Virus record (IMG/VR): IMGVR_UViG_3300006735_000044
Coordinates: 1 to 54,447 of that record
From: a virus
Direction: 5' to 3' (one strand)
DNA length: 54,447 nucleotides
The position numbers were made by a program, and so were the translations under genes. Each line of letters opens with the position of its first letter. Within the stretch, counting starts at the first letter, position 1. Under the pieces are notes generated by a model, which was not told where the DNA came from, made no database searches, and saw nothing but the letters and a program-made list of their open reading frames with translations. This document shows positions 42,814 through 50,081 of this stretch, in pieces.

Positions 42814-43181
42814 TCTATTACCCCTGTTTGTATTAATACTCCAACAACAACTGCGGCAATTAGAATTAATCTAAACACCATTTTATTATTAGTTTTCTTA
42901 ACCTCTGCTATCTTCTCATCTAAAACGTCTTTTACCTTTTCTAGATGTTCTTCCATTTCTTCTTCTTTAACCAAATCTTCATGCATCTCTTCTATATCTG
43001 AATCTATATGCCTTTCTTGTATAGCCTTAGATTTAATTTTAGTTTTTATTTGTGCTAAAGTTCTAATATCAACAAATCGCTCTGCTATATCTTCAACACT
43101 TAAACCCTCATCCAAATAATCACAAAGCATTGCTACTTCGGTTTCATTCCATTTTCCTTTATTTCCTTTACTTTTCTTCAT
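42810..43181 (-). CDS. Myb/SANT-like DNA-binding protein with C-terminal membrane anchor
   Basis: A 123-residue protein with a basic tail, then a helix-turn-helix of the Myb/SANT kind at about 10-55 (KWNETEVAMLCDYL, LSVEDIAERF, RTLAQIKTKI), a charged coiled coil (60-98), and a terminal membrane segment at 101-120 (MVFRLILIAAVVVGVLIQTG). It could tether virus DNA, or a host regulator, to the membrane. ATG 43,181 is preceded by AAGGTGA; an upstream in-frame GTG forms part of that site. It lies just before the JAMM gene. Confidence 0.65.
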   Translation of the reverse strand: MKKSKGNKGKWNETEVAMLCDYLDEGLSVEDIAERFVDIRTLAQIKTKIKSKAIQERHIDSDIEEMHEDLVKEEEMEEHLEKVKDVLDEKIAEVKKTNNKMVFRLILIAAVVVGVLIQTGVIE

Positions 43182-43455
43182 TTTCTTCACCTTTTAATTC
43201 TTTGATTACAATTTTGTTTGTGAGCCTATCATCCTTAAAAAAAGGAATGGGGCTATTTTTAATAGTTATAGTAAATGTTTGACCATTCATCATATGAACC
43301 AACACACTCTTACCTGTATCAGATACAGCAAATATCTTATCTCTTAGAAAACTAGTCATCCCAAACTCCGTAGGGTACTCGTTAGTCCAATCTGATACTA
43401 CATTAACCATATTTACTTCTGATGGTTTAGAAGGTTTCCAGTCTTCTAATCCCAT
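43168..43455 (-). CDS. Hypothetical beta-rich protein (95 aa)
   Basis: A 95-residue protein with a polar start and a beta hairpin region (SVLVHMMNGQTFTITIKN). GGAGGAGTCTGAT precedes ATG 43,455, so the longer frame that overlaps the zinc-finger gene is probably not used. No family is recognised. It lies between the E1-like/zinc-finger pair and the Myb-like gene. Confidence 0.45.
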   Translation of the reverse strand: MGLEDWKPSKPSEVNMVNVVSDWTNEYPTEFGMTSFLRDKIFAVSDTGKSVLVHMMNGQTFTITIKNSPIPFFKDDRLTNKIVIKELKGEENEEK

Positions 43456-43456
43456 A

Positions 43457-43699
43457 TCAGACTCCTCCTTGTTGAGATGCTCTGATACTCTCTTTGATAA
43501 TAGACTCATGATATACTTGATGTCCACCTAAAAACCCTCCTGCATGTCTTTTTGTTCCTATAAACTCTTCACCACAAACATGACAACAAACTCTAACTAT
43601 TTCAGACCTGAGATAAATCCCATCTTTAGAAATAATACTTAATATTTCACCTATCTCCTCATCTGATAATTCTAAGTCGTCATCTACTTTATCACTCAT
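43457..43699 (-). CDS. C2H2 zinc-finger protein with GGV tail (80 aa)
   Basis: An 80-residue protein with an acidic N-terminal helical part and a C2H2 knuckle: Cys39, Cys42 (CCHVCGEEF), then His60 and His64 (GGHQVYHES). The last residues are QQGGV, a di-glycine one residue from the end, in the gene that overlaps the E1-like stop. It may be a DNA-binding adaptor, or a substrate or partner of the E1-like enzyme; the second idea rests only on the tail and position. Confidence 0.55.
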   Translation of the reverse strand: MSDKVDDDLELSDEEIGEILSIISKDGIYLRSEIVRVCCHVCGEEFIGTKRHAGGFLGGHQVYHESIIKESIRASQQGGV

Positions 43700-44271
43700 A
43701 TATTAAACACCATACTTGTTTTTACTTCTTGCTTGTTGAACCATTTCTGAATCCATTGAGCAGCAATTGAAGCAATCACATTATTCATCATATTAACACC
43801 CTTAGCAGAACCATCCCAAGACTGTGCTTGGCACGAAAATGAACCTTCTTCTCCTGTTAACACAGTATCTACTAAATCAGGATTAAGCATGTATGATATT
43901 AGCGTAGCATTTCTACCTTGCGCTCTCAAATCTAACCACTTCACGGTAGCATCTTCACCTGTACCTTGCCTATAAAGCAAGCGTCTTACATCCAAATTAT
44001 CTGCACAACAGATAACTAGGTCATAACCTTTCAATTGTTTTGGTACTAAAACTAAATACGGTTGTGCTTTAACACCACTAAACTGACTACTAATCGCTTC
44101 TGCTTTATTTTCTCCTAAGTGGCTTTCATTATAGTGCTGATAAGTTAAATTCTTTTTCTCTACCTTATCATCATCAAAAACAGTTATGTCATAAATACCT
44201 AACCTTTCTAAATTATGTATTAACATACTACCTATACCACCTGCACCTATTATCATTATCTTTCTTTTCAT
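43696..44271 (-). CDS. E1/ThiF-like adenylating enzyme
   Basis: A 191-residue single-domain E1-like enzyme that activates a ubiquitin-like C-terminus by adenylation. It has the Rossmann loop GAGGIG (9-14), FDDDKVE with Asp33-35 after the second strand, the NLTYQ block (41-45; usually NLNRQ), and Lys56. A late cysteine, Cys147 in GSFSCQAQ, is the likely thioester site. It is shorter than UbaA/MoeB-type enzymes (about 250-270 residues) and has no CxxC zinc pairs or rhodanese domain. It lies two and three genes from the zinc-finger and JAMM genes in one operon. GGAG precedes the ATG. Confidence 0.82.
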   Translation of the reverse strand: MKRKIMIIGAGGIGSMLIHNLERLGIYDITVFDDDKVEKKNLTYQHYNESHLGENKAEAISSQFSGVKAQPYLVLVPKQLKGYDLVICCADNLDVRRLLYRQGTGEDATVKWLDLRAQGRNATLISYMLNPDLVDTVLTGEEGSFSCQAQSWDGSAKGVNMMNNVIASIAAQWIQKWFNKQEVKTSMVFNI

Positions 44272-44272
44272 T

Positions 44273-44509
44273 TTAACTACTCCATTCTATTGTTTCCTTT
44301 TTTGTAAAGAGGGAAACTCTCTTTAATTTATAGCCGTAATCTGTTGCTACTACATATCTCCATATTTTTTTAGGAGATGACTCATAATATTCCATATCAA
44401 CTACCGTTACTTTAACATATCTGCCTTTTAATACAGTATATCCCTTATAACCAATATCATAATTATGAGAATTTCTCCATTTTTTCCAAAACTTTATATC
44501 ATTGACCAT
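44273..44509 (-). CDS. Small beta-rich protein (78 aa)
   Basis: A 78-residue basic protein starting at ATG 44,509 (MVNDIKFWKKWRN), with two beta hairpins (GYTVLKGRYVKVTVVDMEYY and WRYVVATDYG). It lies between the TFB and E1-like genes and its stop nearly touches the E1 start. No family is recognised; the earlier in-frame starts overlap the TFB end. Confidence 0.45.
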   Translation of the reverse strand: MVNDIKFWKKWRNSHNYDIGYKGYTVLKGRYVKVTVVDMEYYESSPKKIWRYVVATDYGYKLKRVSLFTKKETIEWSS

Positions 44510-44513
44510 AAAA

Positions 44514-45416
44514 TTACTTCCTAATTCCATTAATAAAATCATTTAGTGTTAAATAATTTAATTTATTTTTATCCACATTATATAATTGTAAAATCTTTTT
44601 CATATTCTTTCTTAGTGATACTTCAGTAGTACCCACTAGTTTAGCAACTTCTTGTTGTGTATAGTTTTCTCGTCTAAATACAGAGACTAAATAAAAACAT
44701 GCAGACAAAGTTGCTATTGTAAATTGTACACCATGTGCATCTAGTTTTTGGTAAACGTGTTCTGATAATTTACTTACATCCCCAATATATTGAGGATTAG
44801 GTAAATATAATTTTGAACCAACTTCTTGAATCAATCCTTCAATATTCATTTGAGAAAATACCCAAGGCTTACCCAAATGAGTTGCTATCACTCTAGCGTA
44901 TTTTGATATTTCACCTCTAGGTATCTTAGTTACATTAGAATGTTTCTGTACTGTTACTGCAATACCTGCTTCTTTCAATATATAATAAGTTAAACTTGCT
45001 GCTCTATTATCAATAGGTACTGCTCTTAATGCCTGTTTTTTATTTAGTAGATTATAATATTTACTTACTCTACTCTTTAATACGGGCGCTACGTTATAAT
45101 AAGATAAATTCATATTAGATAATTTTAACATCCTCAAGTAAGATTCATTCAATGGATTATTATGTCTTTGAGTGAAGAATAGTTTTCTACCTACAACACC
45201 AAATTTATTGATATCCCCTTTATGAATTGTTGAACCTAAGTCCCAAGATTTGTTAGGTGAACCTGTATAATCTATATTTGATATATTATAATCTACGTTT
45301 CTAATAGTATCTTCAAATATATTTTGGATTAAAACAAGTCCACAATCTAAACAAACTTGTTCACCTAATCTTTCGTCAAACACATTTTTTTCTGATTTAC
45401 ATTCTATACATTTCAT
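44514..45416 (-). CDS. tfb: Transcription factor B (TFIIB-like)
   Basis: A 300-residue TFB. The N-terminal zinc ribbon has CIEC (Cys3, Cys6) and CLDC (Cys22, Cys25), followed by the B-reader/linker region with SPNKSWDLGSTI and HNN, and two cyclin-fold halves (about 110-200 and 205-295). It should recruit host RNA polymerase to TATA-type promoters and may redirect it to virus promoters. It starts after GAGAGGGGTT in an ATGA overlap with the gene upstream. Some N-terminal linker residues differ from cellular TFBs. Confidence 0.92.
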   Translation of the reverse strand: MKCIECKSEKNVFDERLGEQVCLDCGLVLIQNIFEDTIRNVDYNISNIDYTGSPNKSWDLGSTIHKGDINKFGVVGRKLFFTQRHNNPLNESYLRMLKLSNMNLSYYNVAPVLKSRVSKYYNLLNKKQALRAVPIDNRAASLTYYILKEAGIAVTVQKHSNVTKIPRGEISKYARVIATHLGKPWVFSQMNIEGLIQEVGSKLYLPNPQYIGDVSKLSEHVYQKLDAHGVQFTIATLSACFYLVSVFRRENYTQQEVAKLVGTTEVSLRKNMKKILQLYNVDKNKLNYLTLNDFINGIRK

Positions 45417-46642
45417 AAATAACCCCTCTCAGATATTAAATCTAAATTATCAAAATACTCTTTAGGTAGCCTATGATATTCTTCATCAGGTAATCTCATA
45501 GTATTAATTTGTGAACTTGATGTAACATCATTCATGAGGAACATTGCTCTTGCAGCAAATTGGTCGCCTACACTAGAGTTCCTGTGGATGTTATCTATAC
45601 ATACACCAGTTGTCTTACCCAAAACAACAGTACCATCTTTAGGATGTGTTACACTTTCAGCACTCTTAGTGAACTCATTCTTTCTATTTAGAATAAATCT
45701 AGTAGTTTTGACTTTTTGAGTAACAGATGAAGAACCGAGATTCTCCATTAATATCCAATCGCACCTTTGACCTCTAACTATCATTATAGTTCTTAAACCT
45801 TTAAGTTTAAAGACTCTTATTTTATTAGGGAACTTACTTTCTAATTCTGTCAATAACTCTTCGGCTCTCTTCTCAACCAATGACTGTGTTCTATTTTGTT
45901 TTAAGAAAGCATACATTAATTTTGTTTGAGATTTACTAGGTAATTCACCTAATAATTTTCTCCATAAGTTCTCAGGTGAAACTCCCCATTTCTCAGACCG
46001 CTTATGACCATGCCTATGAAAATTAACAAACGAATTTAAATCTTTGATAGCAATATTAGCCCAAACACCATCGGATAATTCTAATGCACATTCCTTATCG
46101 GATATAATTTTTGTTTTGATTCTGACATTATGTTTCACCATATCACCATCCTTACTGTAAAATGAATATGGTGTTCTGTTTTCTACTGAATGCATTACGT
46201 TAGGTGGGAATAATAACAACCTACGAATATACCTATCCATCTTTACACTACTATTTTCAAAACAAGAACGATAAAATATTTTACTTAAATTAGCCATAAT
46301 AATAGATTTATTACCCTTCTCACCATTTAAGAAAAAGTGAGGTTTATTCTTTTGAAACACAATAGTTGAATCTCCATCTTTATACTTAAAAGTAATAATA
46401 GTAGTTAGATTATCATTAGTTGACATAAATAAAAACTTATTTATTGCAGTACTAATACCCGCATAAATAGGGTCTAAACTATTTCTTTTTTCTTTATTAA
46501 GTTCAACAGTTACAGGATATTCCCCAAACCTATTGAGTTTACGCCTATAATCACGCTTAATATCAGTAGTACGGTACAGGAAACTAGTTGTATCATACGT
46601 GTTACTATCATCTGCTCTTGCTATTTTCATCTTAACTTTCAT
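45413..46642 (-). CDS. Large hypothetical protein (409 aa)
   Basis: A 409-residue protein directly upstream of TFB, with ATGA overlaps on both sides. It is alpha/beta, with strands in the first 100 residues (LTTIITFKYKDGDSTIVF), a basic middle (FHRHGHKRSEKWG), a helical stretch around 225-265, and a strand near IRVFKLKGLRTIMIVRGQR. No nuclease, ATPase or membrane motif is seen. The size and place suggest a transcription or early-regulation role, which is inference. Confidence 0.45.
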   Translation of the reverse strand: MKVKMKIARADDSNTYDTTSFLYRTTDIKRDYRRKLNRFGEYPVTVELNKEKRNSLDPIYAGISTAINKFLFMSTNDNLTTIITFKYKDGDSTIVFQKNKPHFFLNGEKGNKSIIMANLSKIFYRSCFENSSVKMDRYIRRLLLFPPNVMHSVENRTPYSFYSKDGDMVKHNVRIKTKIISDKECALELSDGVWANIAIKDLNSFVNFHRHGHKRSEKWGVSPENLWRKLLGELPSKSQTKLMYAFLKQNRTQSLVEKRAEELLTELESKFPNKIRVFKLKGLRTIMIVRGQRCDWILMENLGSSSVTQKVKTTRFILNRKNEFTKSAESVTHPKDGTVVLGKTTGVCIDNIHRNSSVGDQFAARAMFLMNDVTSSSQINTMRLPDEEYHRLPKEYFDNLDLISERGYL

Positions 46643-46914
46643 TCTTCTTCATCCCCAAATAAATACTTATCTCCAATGGTTTGGATTCCTTCAATTTCTA
46701 AATCATTAATGAAGCAATGCATTGCAACCATATCTCTAGGCAACCTACGAAAGTCAACCCAACTCATTGGAGTACCCATAACATTAGGTCTTCTTAGGGA
46801 TGATTCACAATCAGATGTATTATACCGATTGGTATAAGCCCCTGACTCTTTCAATTTCTTTCTATATGCTTTAATTATTTTACTCTTAGGTAAGTTCTCG
46901 TAAATTATCTTCAT
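46639..46914 (-). CDS. Hypothetical protein (91 aa)
   Basis: A 91-residue, mostly helical, basic protein (LPKSKIIKAYRKKLKESGAY at the N-terminus), ending in an acidic tail that overlaps the next start (ATGA). GAGAGG precedes the ATG. It overlaps the upstream helical gene by 29 bases. No family is recognised. Confidence 0.45.
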   Translation of the reverse strand: MKIIYENLPKSKIIKAYRKKLKESGAYTNRYNTSDCESSLRRPNVMGTPMSWVDFRRLPRDMVAMHCFINDLEIEGIQTIGDKYLFGDEEE

Positions 46915-47173
46915 TTATATTCCTCTCTTTATATTTTTTATATTCATGTATTTCTACTATTTTTGTGAGGGCTAAATCCCTCGGCACATTATTGATAGTA
47001 TTCATTGTTCTCAATAGGTTGTGCATAAATGTTAGGGGGGACATATTGCCATCCTCTAACTGTTTAAATCTTACTTTTATGTTTTCTATGACTACTGGAT
47101 TAGAAAATAAACTATATATTTCCTGTTCTATTTCCAAGAACTCTTCCCTGTTTAGTTTTGACCTATATCTCAT
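46886..47173 (-). CDS. Hypothetical helical protein (95 aa)
   Basis: A 95-residue helical, highly charged protein (EEFLEIEQEIYSLFSNPVVI) with no cysteines. It starts in an ATGA overlap with the ribonucleotide reductase stop, so it is probably translated with it. No family is recognised. Confidence 0.45.
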   Translation of the reverse strand: MRYRSKLNREEFLEIEQEIYSLFSNPVVIENIKVRFKQLEDGNMSPLTFMHNLLRTMNTINNVPRDLALTKIVEIHEYKKYKERNINEDNLRELT

Positions 47174-49053
47174 ATTTCACAAACTCCACCCGCACAGGCA
47201 ATCTCTCCTTGCAAGTCAGTATAATCATCATATTCCTTTACATCCTTAAAATCTAAATCAGAAAGTTTACTGAACATTTCATTATATTCAGATTCAGTTA
47301 TTTCTTCAAATGGCGCTTGTTTATAAGAACCATTATCATATGGTAAAACTGCTAGACCATTGTAATAATGTCTATTTAACCACATCCACGCACCTACATC
47401 TTCCCACTCATCTTCACGAATCTGAACAGTTGCAGATACATTATGAGTGTTCAATCCATCTCTATGACCACGTTGAACCCATCCAACAGAGAAACGCTTT
47501 ACACGTTCTAACATATCAATAGCAGATTCATGTCTAGTTATTATATCACCTTTAGGTGCTTTTTGTGGTATAGAAAATACTGCTTCGGTAGCACTAAAGT
47601 AATCATCTTCTATTAATTCAGGAACTTTATCTAATAGATATTGATATACAGGTTCTACCTTATTTACTCTAACTCTTCTATTATAGAATGGAGCATACCA
47701 AGGATGAATACCCGATGAAGTACCTAATACACAACTAGCAGTTCCCGATGGTTTAACACAAGTAACTCTTGCTGCTTTATTTATCCCAAGCAATTCAGCA
47801 ACTCTTTCATTTTCATTCTTTGCAACGATTGCTGCCTGTTCAATATCTAACAAAGTTACCTTATTACTACCTATTCCAGTCATAGACACACCTAAAAGCG
47901 CATCTTTTTCAGTAGTTTTCTGCCAAACTTCTCTTAAATAATGGAAATCTGTATAACCTGCTTGTAAAGTTCCTAAGAAAGCAGCCGCTTTAACTCTCTC
48001 TTCCAAATCTTCTTGAGATAAAACATCAGAAACATTACATTCAGTCAAGTTACAAAACTGATAAGGGCGTAAAGCAATCTCACAACAAGGATTTGTTCCC
48101 CAATCTTTATCATGAGAGAAATATATTCCCGGTTCTCCTGAATTAGATAATCTAATTCTTTCCCATAAATCTTCAAAGAAGCCCTTTTCTATTCTATGTC
48201 TAAGTAAGAATGCTGAGTTATTCGCTCTACCTCTTTGTGGATTCTGTTCATACCACTTACCTGCTTTACAATTAATCATTTCATTATCATCAGCACTAAA
48301 TAAAGATATTAATGCTGCTCGTCTAATGCCACCTGATAAAACTGCATGAGCAATATGACATAATATATCATGACACTCTAAAGGAGTTAGTTGTGTACCT
48401 TCTTCTTTCTGTAATAACATTGTTTCAATTTTAACCAATGCTATTTTTAGTGGTGCAGGACCGGGTGCTTTCCCACCACTAGTTTTTAGTGGCGCACCTT
48501 TAGGTCTAATATCATCATAATCAAAATTAGGTGAAGATGTTCTCATACCAAAGTATGATTCAAAAAGAACTTTAATTGCATCAGCCCAACCTTCAATAGA
48601 ATCATTAATTAATATTCTTCTAAACTTATCAGGATTGGGTTTTCTAATCGTTGGTAGTTGTTCTACATGGTGTCGTTGTACAGAATAACCTACTCCTGTT
48701 CCACCTAATAACAAAAACATAGATTCAGAGAAACACTCTAAAGAATCTATTGGCATATATGCACAATTGTATAATCTGTTTGGTGATAGTTCTATTGGTT
48801 TACCTGCAAATTGAAAAGACCTCATTGATGGAACTACCTTTCTAGTTTTAACATAGTTCTCATATATATTTTCTATCTCTTCAATCAGTTGAGGATTACC
48901 TAGATTAACATATTTTTTAAGATGCATTTGTTTATTTCTTTCACAAATCTCATCCCAAGATTCTCTTCTATTTTCTTCTGTCTTATATTTAGCATACTTC
49001 GTAAATACATTGAACTCTGATAGCACTTTATTTTGTAATTCCATTTCTTTCAT
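47170..49053 (-). CDS. nrdJ: B12-dependent (class II) monomeric ribonucleotide reductase
   Basis: A 627-residue class II reductase that makes deoxynucleotides for virus replication using adenosylcobalamin. The cysteine set matches the Lactobacillus enzyme in spacing: Cys97 (YNCAYMP), Cys323 and Glu325 in NPCCE, Cys334 in FCNLTEC, and the C-terminal pair CAGGVC (Cys620, Cys625). The block PSGTASCVLGTSSGIHPWY is also family-typical. The length fits the monomeric (RTPR-like) type, without the extra domains of the dimeric type. ATG 49,053 follows AAGGTG by seven bases. Cobalamin must come from the host or its environment. Confidence 0.93.
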   Translation of the reverse strand: MKEMELQNKVLSEFNVFTKYAKYKTEENRRESWDEICERNKQMHLKKYVNLGNPQLIEEIENIYENYVKTRKVVPSMRSFQFAGKPIELSPNRLYNCAYMPIDSLECFSESMFLLLGGTGVGYSVQRHHVEQLPTIRKPNPDKFRRILINDSIEGWADAIKVLFESYFGMRTSSPNFDYDDIRPKGAPLKTSGGKAPGPAPLKIALVKIETMLLQKEEGTQLTPLECHDILCHIAHAVLSGGIRRAALISLFSADDNEMINCKAGKWYEQNPQRGRANNSAFLLRHRIEKGFFEDLWERIRLSNSGEPGIYFSHDKDWGTNPCCEIALRPYQFCNLTECNVSDVLSQEDLEERVKAAAFLGTLQAGYTDFHYLREVWQKTTEKDALLGVSMTGIGSNKVTLLDIEQAAIVAKNENERVAELLGINKAARVTCVKPSGTASCVLGTSSGIHPWYAPFYNRRVRVNKVEPVYQYLLDKVPELIEDDYFSATEAVFSIPQKAPKGDIITRHESAIDMLERVKRFSVGWVQRGHRDGLNTHNVSATVQIREDEWEDVGAWMWLNRHYYNGLAVLPYDNGSYKQAPFEEITESEYNEMFSKLSDLDFKDVKEYDDYTDLQGEIACAGGVCEI

Positions 49054-49055
49054 CT

Positions 49056-49436
49056 TTAACACCTTAATTTTTTTCTTTCTACTATTTGGTCAAATGAAGA
49101 GAATGAATGAACATATTCACCATTCTTCTTTACGACCCATTCTCTCTCGACCAAAAAGTTCCAAGATGGGAAGGTAGAAATTACATCAATTCCATATTCT
49201 GAAATTAAATCATCTACGTCTTTGTATTGTTTATTTTTATATTCAATCAGGGTTTCCCCATCACAAATAATAACGGCTTTCATACTCACTGCTAGAACAT
49301 ATCCAACAGGATAAAAGTCGGGCTTCATTAAAGTATAATCTTCATATTTTTTACTATCACGGTAAAGCCAACCTTGTGATTTCAAAAAGACTGGTAATAT
49401 TCCAGTCGGTAATATATTCGCATAATCGCATAACAT
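49056..49436 (-). CDS. Hypothetical protein (126 aa)
   Basis: A 126-residue protein with two beta-rich segments (YVLAVSMKAVIICDGETLIE and FLVEREWVVKKNGEYVHSF) and a helix. GGAGAGG precedes the ATG. It lies between the ribonucleotide reductase gene and the structured spacer after the ubiquitin-like gene. No family is recognised. Confidence 0.45.
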   Translation of the reverse strand: MLCDYANILPTGILPVFLKSQGWLYRDSKKYEDYTLMKPDFYPVGYVLAVSMKAVIICDGETLIEYKNKQYKDVDDLISEYGIDVISTFPSWNFLVEREWVVKKNGEYVHSFSSFDQIVERKKLRC

Positions 49437-49460
49437 AGGATTCCTCTCCTAAGAAGGTAT

Positions 49461-49496
49461 GAGGGGCAGCAAGTTGTGAGGGAATGCTGCCACCTC
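49461..49496. promoter_or_regulatory. Stable hairpin in spacer (11 bp stem, one bulge)
   Basis: GAGG-GGCAGCA (49,461-49,471) can pair with TGCTGCC-A-CCTC (49,485-49,496), an 11 bp GC-rich stem with one bulged base and a 13-base loop. It stands out in an AT-rich genome and lies in the only spacer of any size near the ubiquitin-like gene, upstream of a leftward gene. It may be an RNA element such as a leader, attenuator or processing site. Confidence 0.55.
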
Positions 49497-49508
49497 AATT
49501 GTAGAGAC

Positions 49509-49531
49509 ATAAATACCTAAATGGTATTTAT
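49509..49531. terminator. Hairpin at the stop codon of the ubiquitin-like gene
   Basis: A 9 bp stem, ATAAATACC paired with GGTATTTAT around loop TAAAT, overlaps the TAA of the ubiquitin-like gene. It could stop or stabilise the message of that gene and may make it a separate, highly expressed transcript. There is no clear T-run, so terminator is only one option. Confidence 0.45.
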
Positions 49532-49737
49532 TGGTTGCCTCCACCCTGCATCCCCGGCATTAGTAGTACATCTGCTACTGAATCCCAGTCTGTTGCTGTA
49601 ATTGTTTCTTTAGGTACTTGAATCCCATCAAGATATATCCAATGTGTTGGATGGTCTTGTATTTGGTCAAGCATATCATCTATTGTCATATTTTCCATTA
49701 CCGTATGTCCGGTTTCATTTGCTATTGTTAATTTCAT
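49528..49737 (-). CDS. Ubiquitin-like beta-grasp protein with GGG-NQ C-terminus
   Basis: A 69-residue protein with the beta-grasp order: strands KLTIANE and HTVMEN joined by a TG turn, a helix (MTIDDMLDQIQDH), strand HWIYLDGIQV, a short turn, then VADVLLMPGMQGGG. It ends QGGGNQ. A flexible glycine tail ending two residues past a triple glycine is the hallmark of a ubiquitin-like or MoaD/ThiS-type precursor that needs trimming. The virus also encodes an E1-like enzyme and a JAMM protease. It is preceded by an AT-rich stretch with a TATA-like box and has its own spacer, so it may be transcribed separately. Confidence 0.75.
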   Translation of the reverse strand: MKLTIANETGHTVMENMTIDDMLDQIQDHPTHWIYLDGIQVPKETITATDWDSVADVLLMPGMQGGGNQ

Positions 49738-49783
49738 ATTTTCACTTTCCTTGTATTTTCTCTACATTTTTATAGGTCTATAA
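49738..49783 (-). promoter_or_regulatory. AT-rich spacer with TATA-like box before the ubiquitin-like gene
   Basis: Read leftward, the stretch has CTATAAAAATG at about 49,765-49,775, some 30 bases before the ATG at 49,737, a fitting distance for an archaeal promoter and short leader. GGAAAGTG before the ATG is the ribosome binding site. It is one of very few intergenic gaps in the leftward block. Confidence 0.45.
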
Positions 49784-49990
49784 TTATTTTGACCTTCCCT
49801 CTAATAAACGGCCTGTTAAAGCGTTTATTGTATTTTCATATTGAACACATAATGCCTTATGGTTGTTCAAATCCGCAACTAGTTGATTGATTATATTTTG
49901 TGCCTTATTTAGTTCAGCAATATATTCATCAACAGTTGGTTCTGCGTTCACTGGTTCTGCTTCTTTTTTACTTTCTTTCTTTTTACTCAT
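49784..49990 (-). CDS. Coiled-coil protein (68 aa)
   Basis: A 68-residue protein with a basic start (MSKKKESKKEAEP) and a coiled-coil-like helix (VDEYIAELNKAQNIINQLVA). Its ATG at 49,990 lies seven bases after CGGAG; an ATG three codons upstream is inside that site. It is similar in design to small scaffold or oligomer proteins of viruses. No family is recognised. Confidence 0.5.
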   Translation of the reverse strand: MSKKKESKKEAEPVNAEPTVDEYIAELNKAQNIINQLVADLNNHKALCVQYENTINALTGRLLEGRSK

Positions 49991-49991
49991 T

Positions 49992-50081
49992 TTACTCATC
50001 TCCGAATAATCCAATAGGCCATAATGTTGATACCACTACTACGCCTACTGCAAATCTCGCTAATGCTCCTATCTTACTCAT
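49992..50081 (-). CDS. Small membrane protein (29 aa)
   Basis: ATG 50,081 after AAGGAGG gives 29 residues. Residues 10-25 are hydrophobic (FAVGVVVVSTLWPIGLF), ending in an acidic tail. It is coupled to the coiled-coil gene just after it (TAAAATG). It is a candidate membrane-associated or holin-like peptide; the strong ribosome binding site argues that it is translated. Confidence 0.5.
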   Translation of the reverse strand: MSKIGALARFAVGVVVVSTLWPIGLFGDE

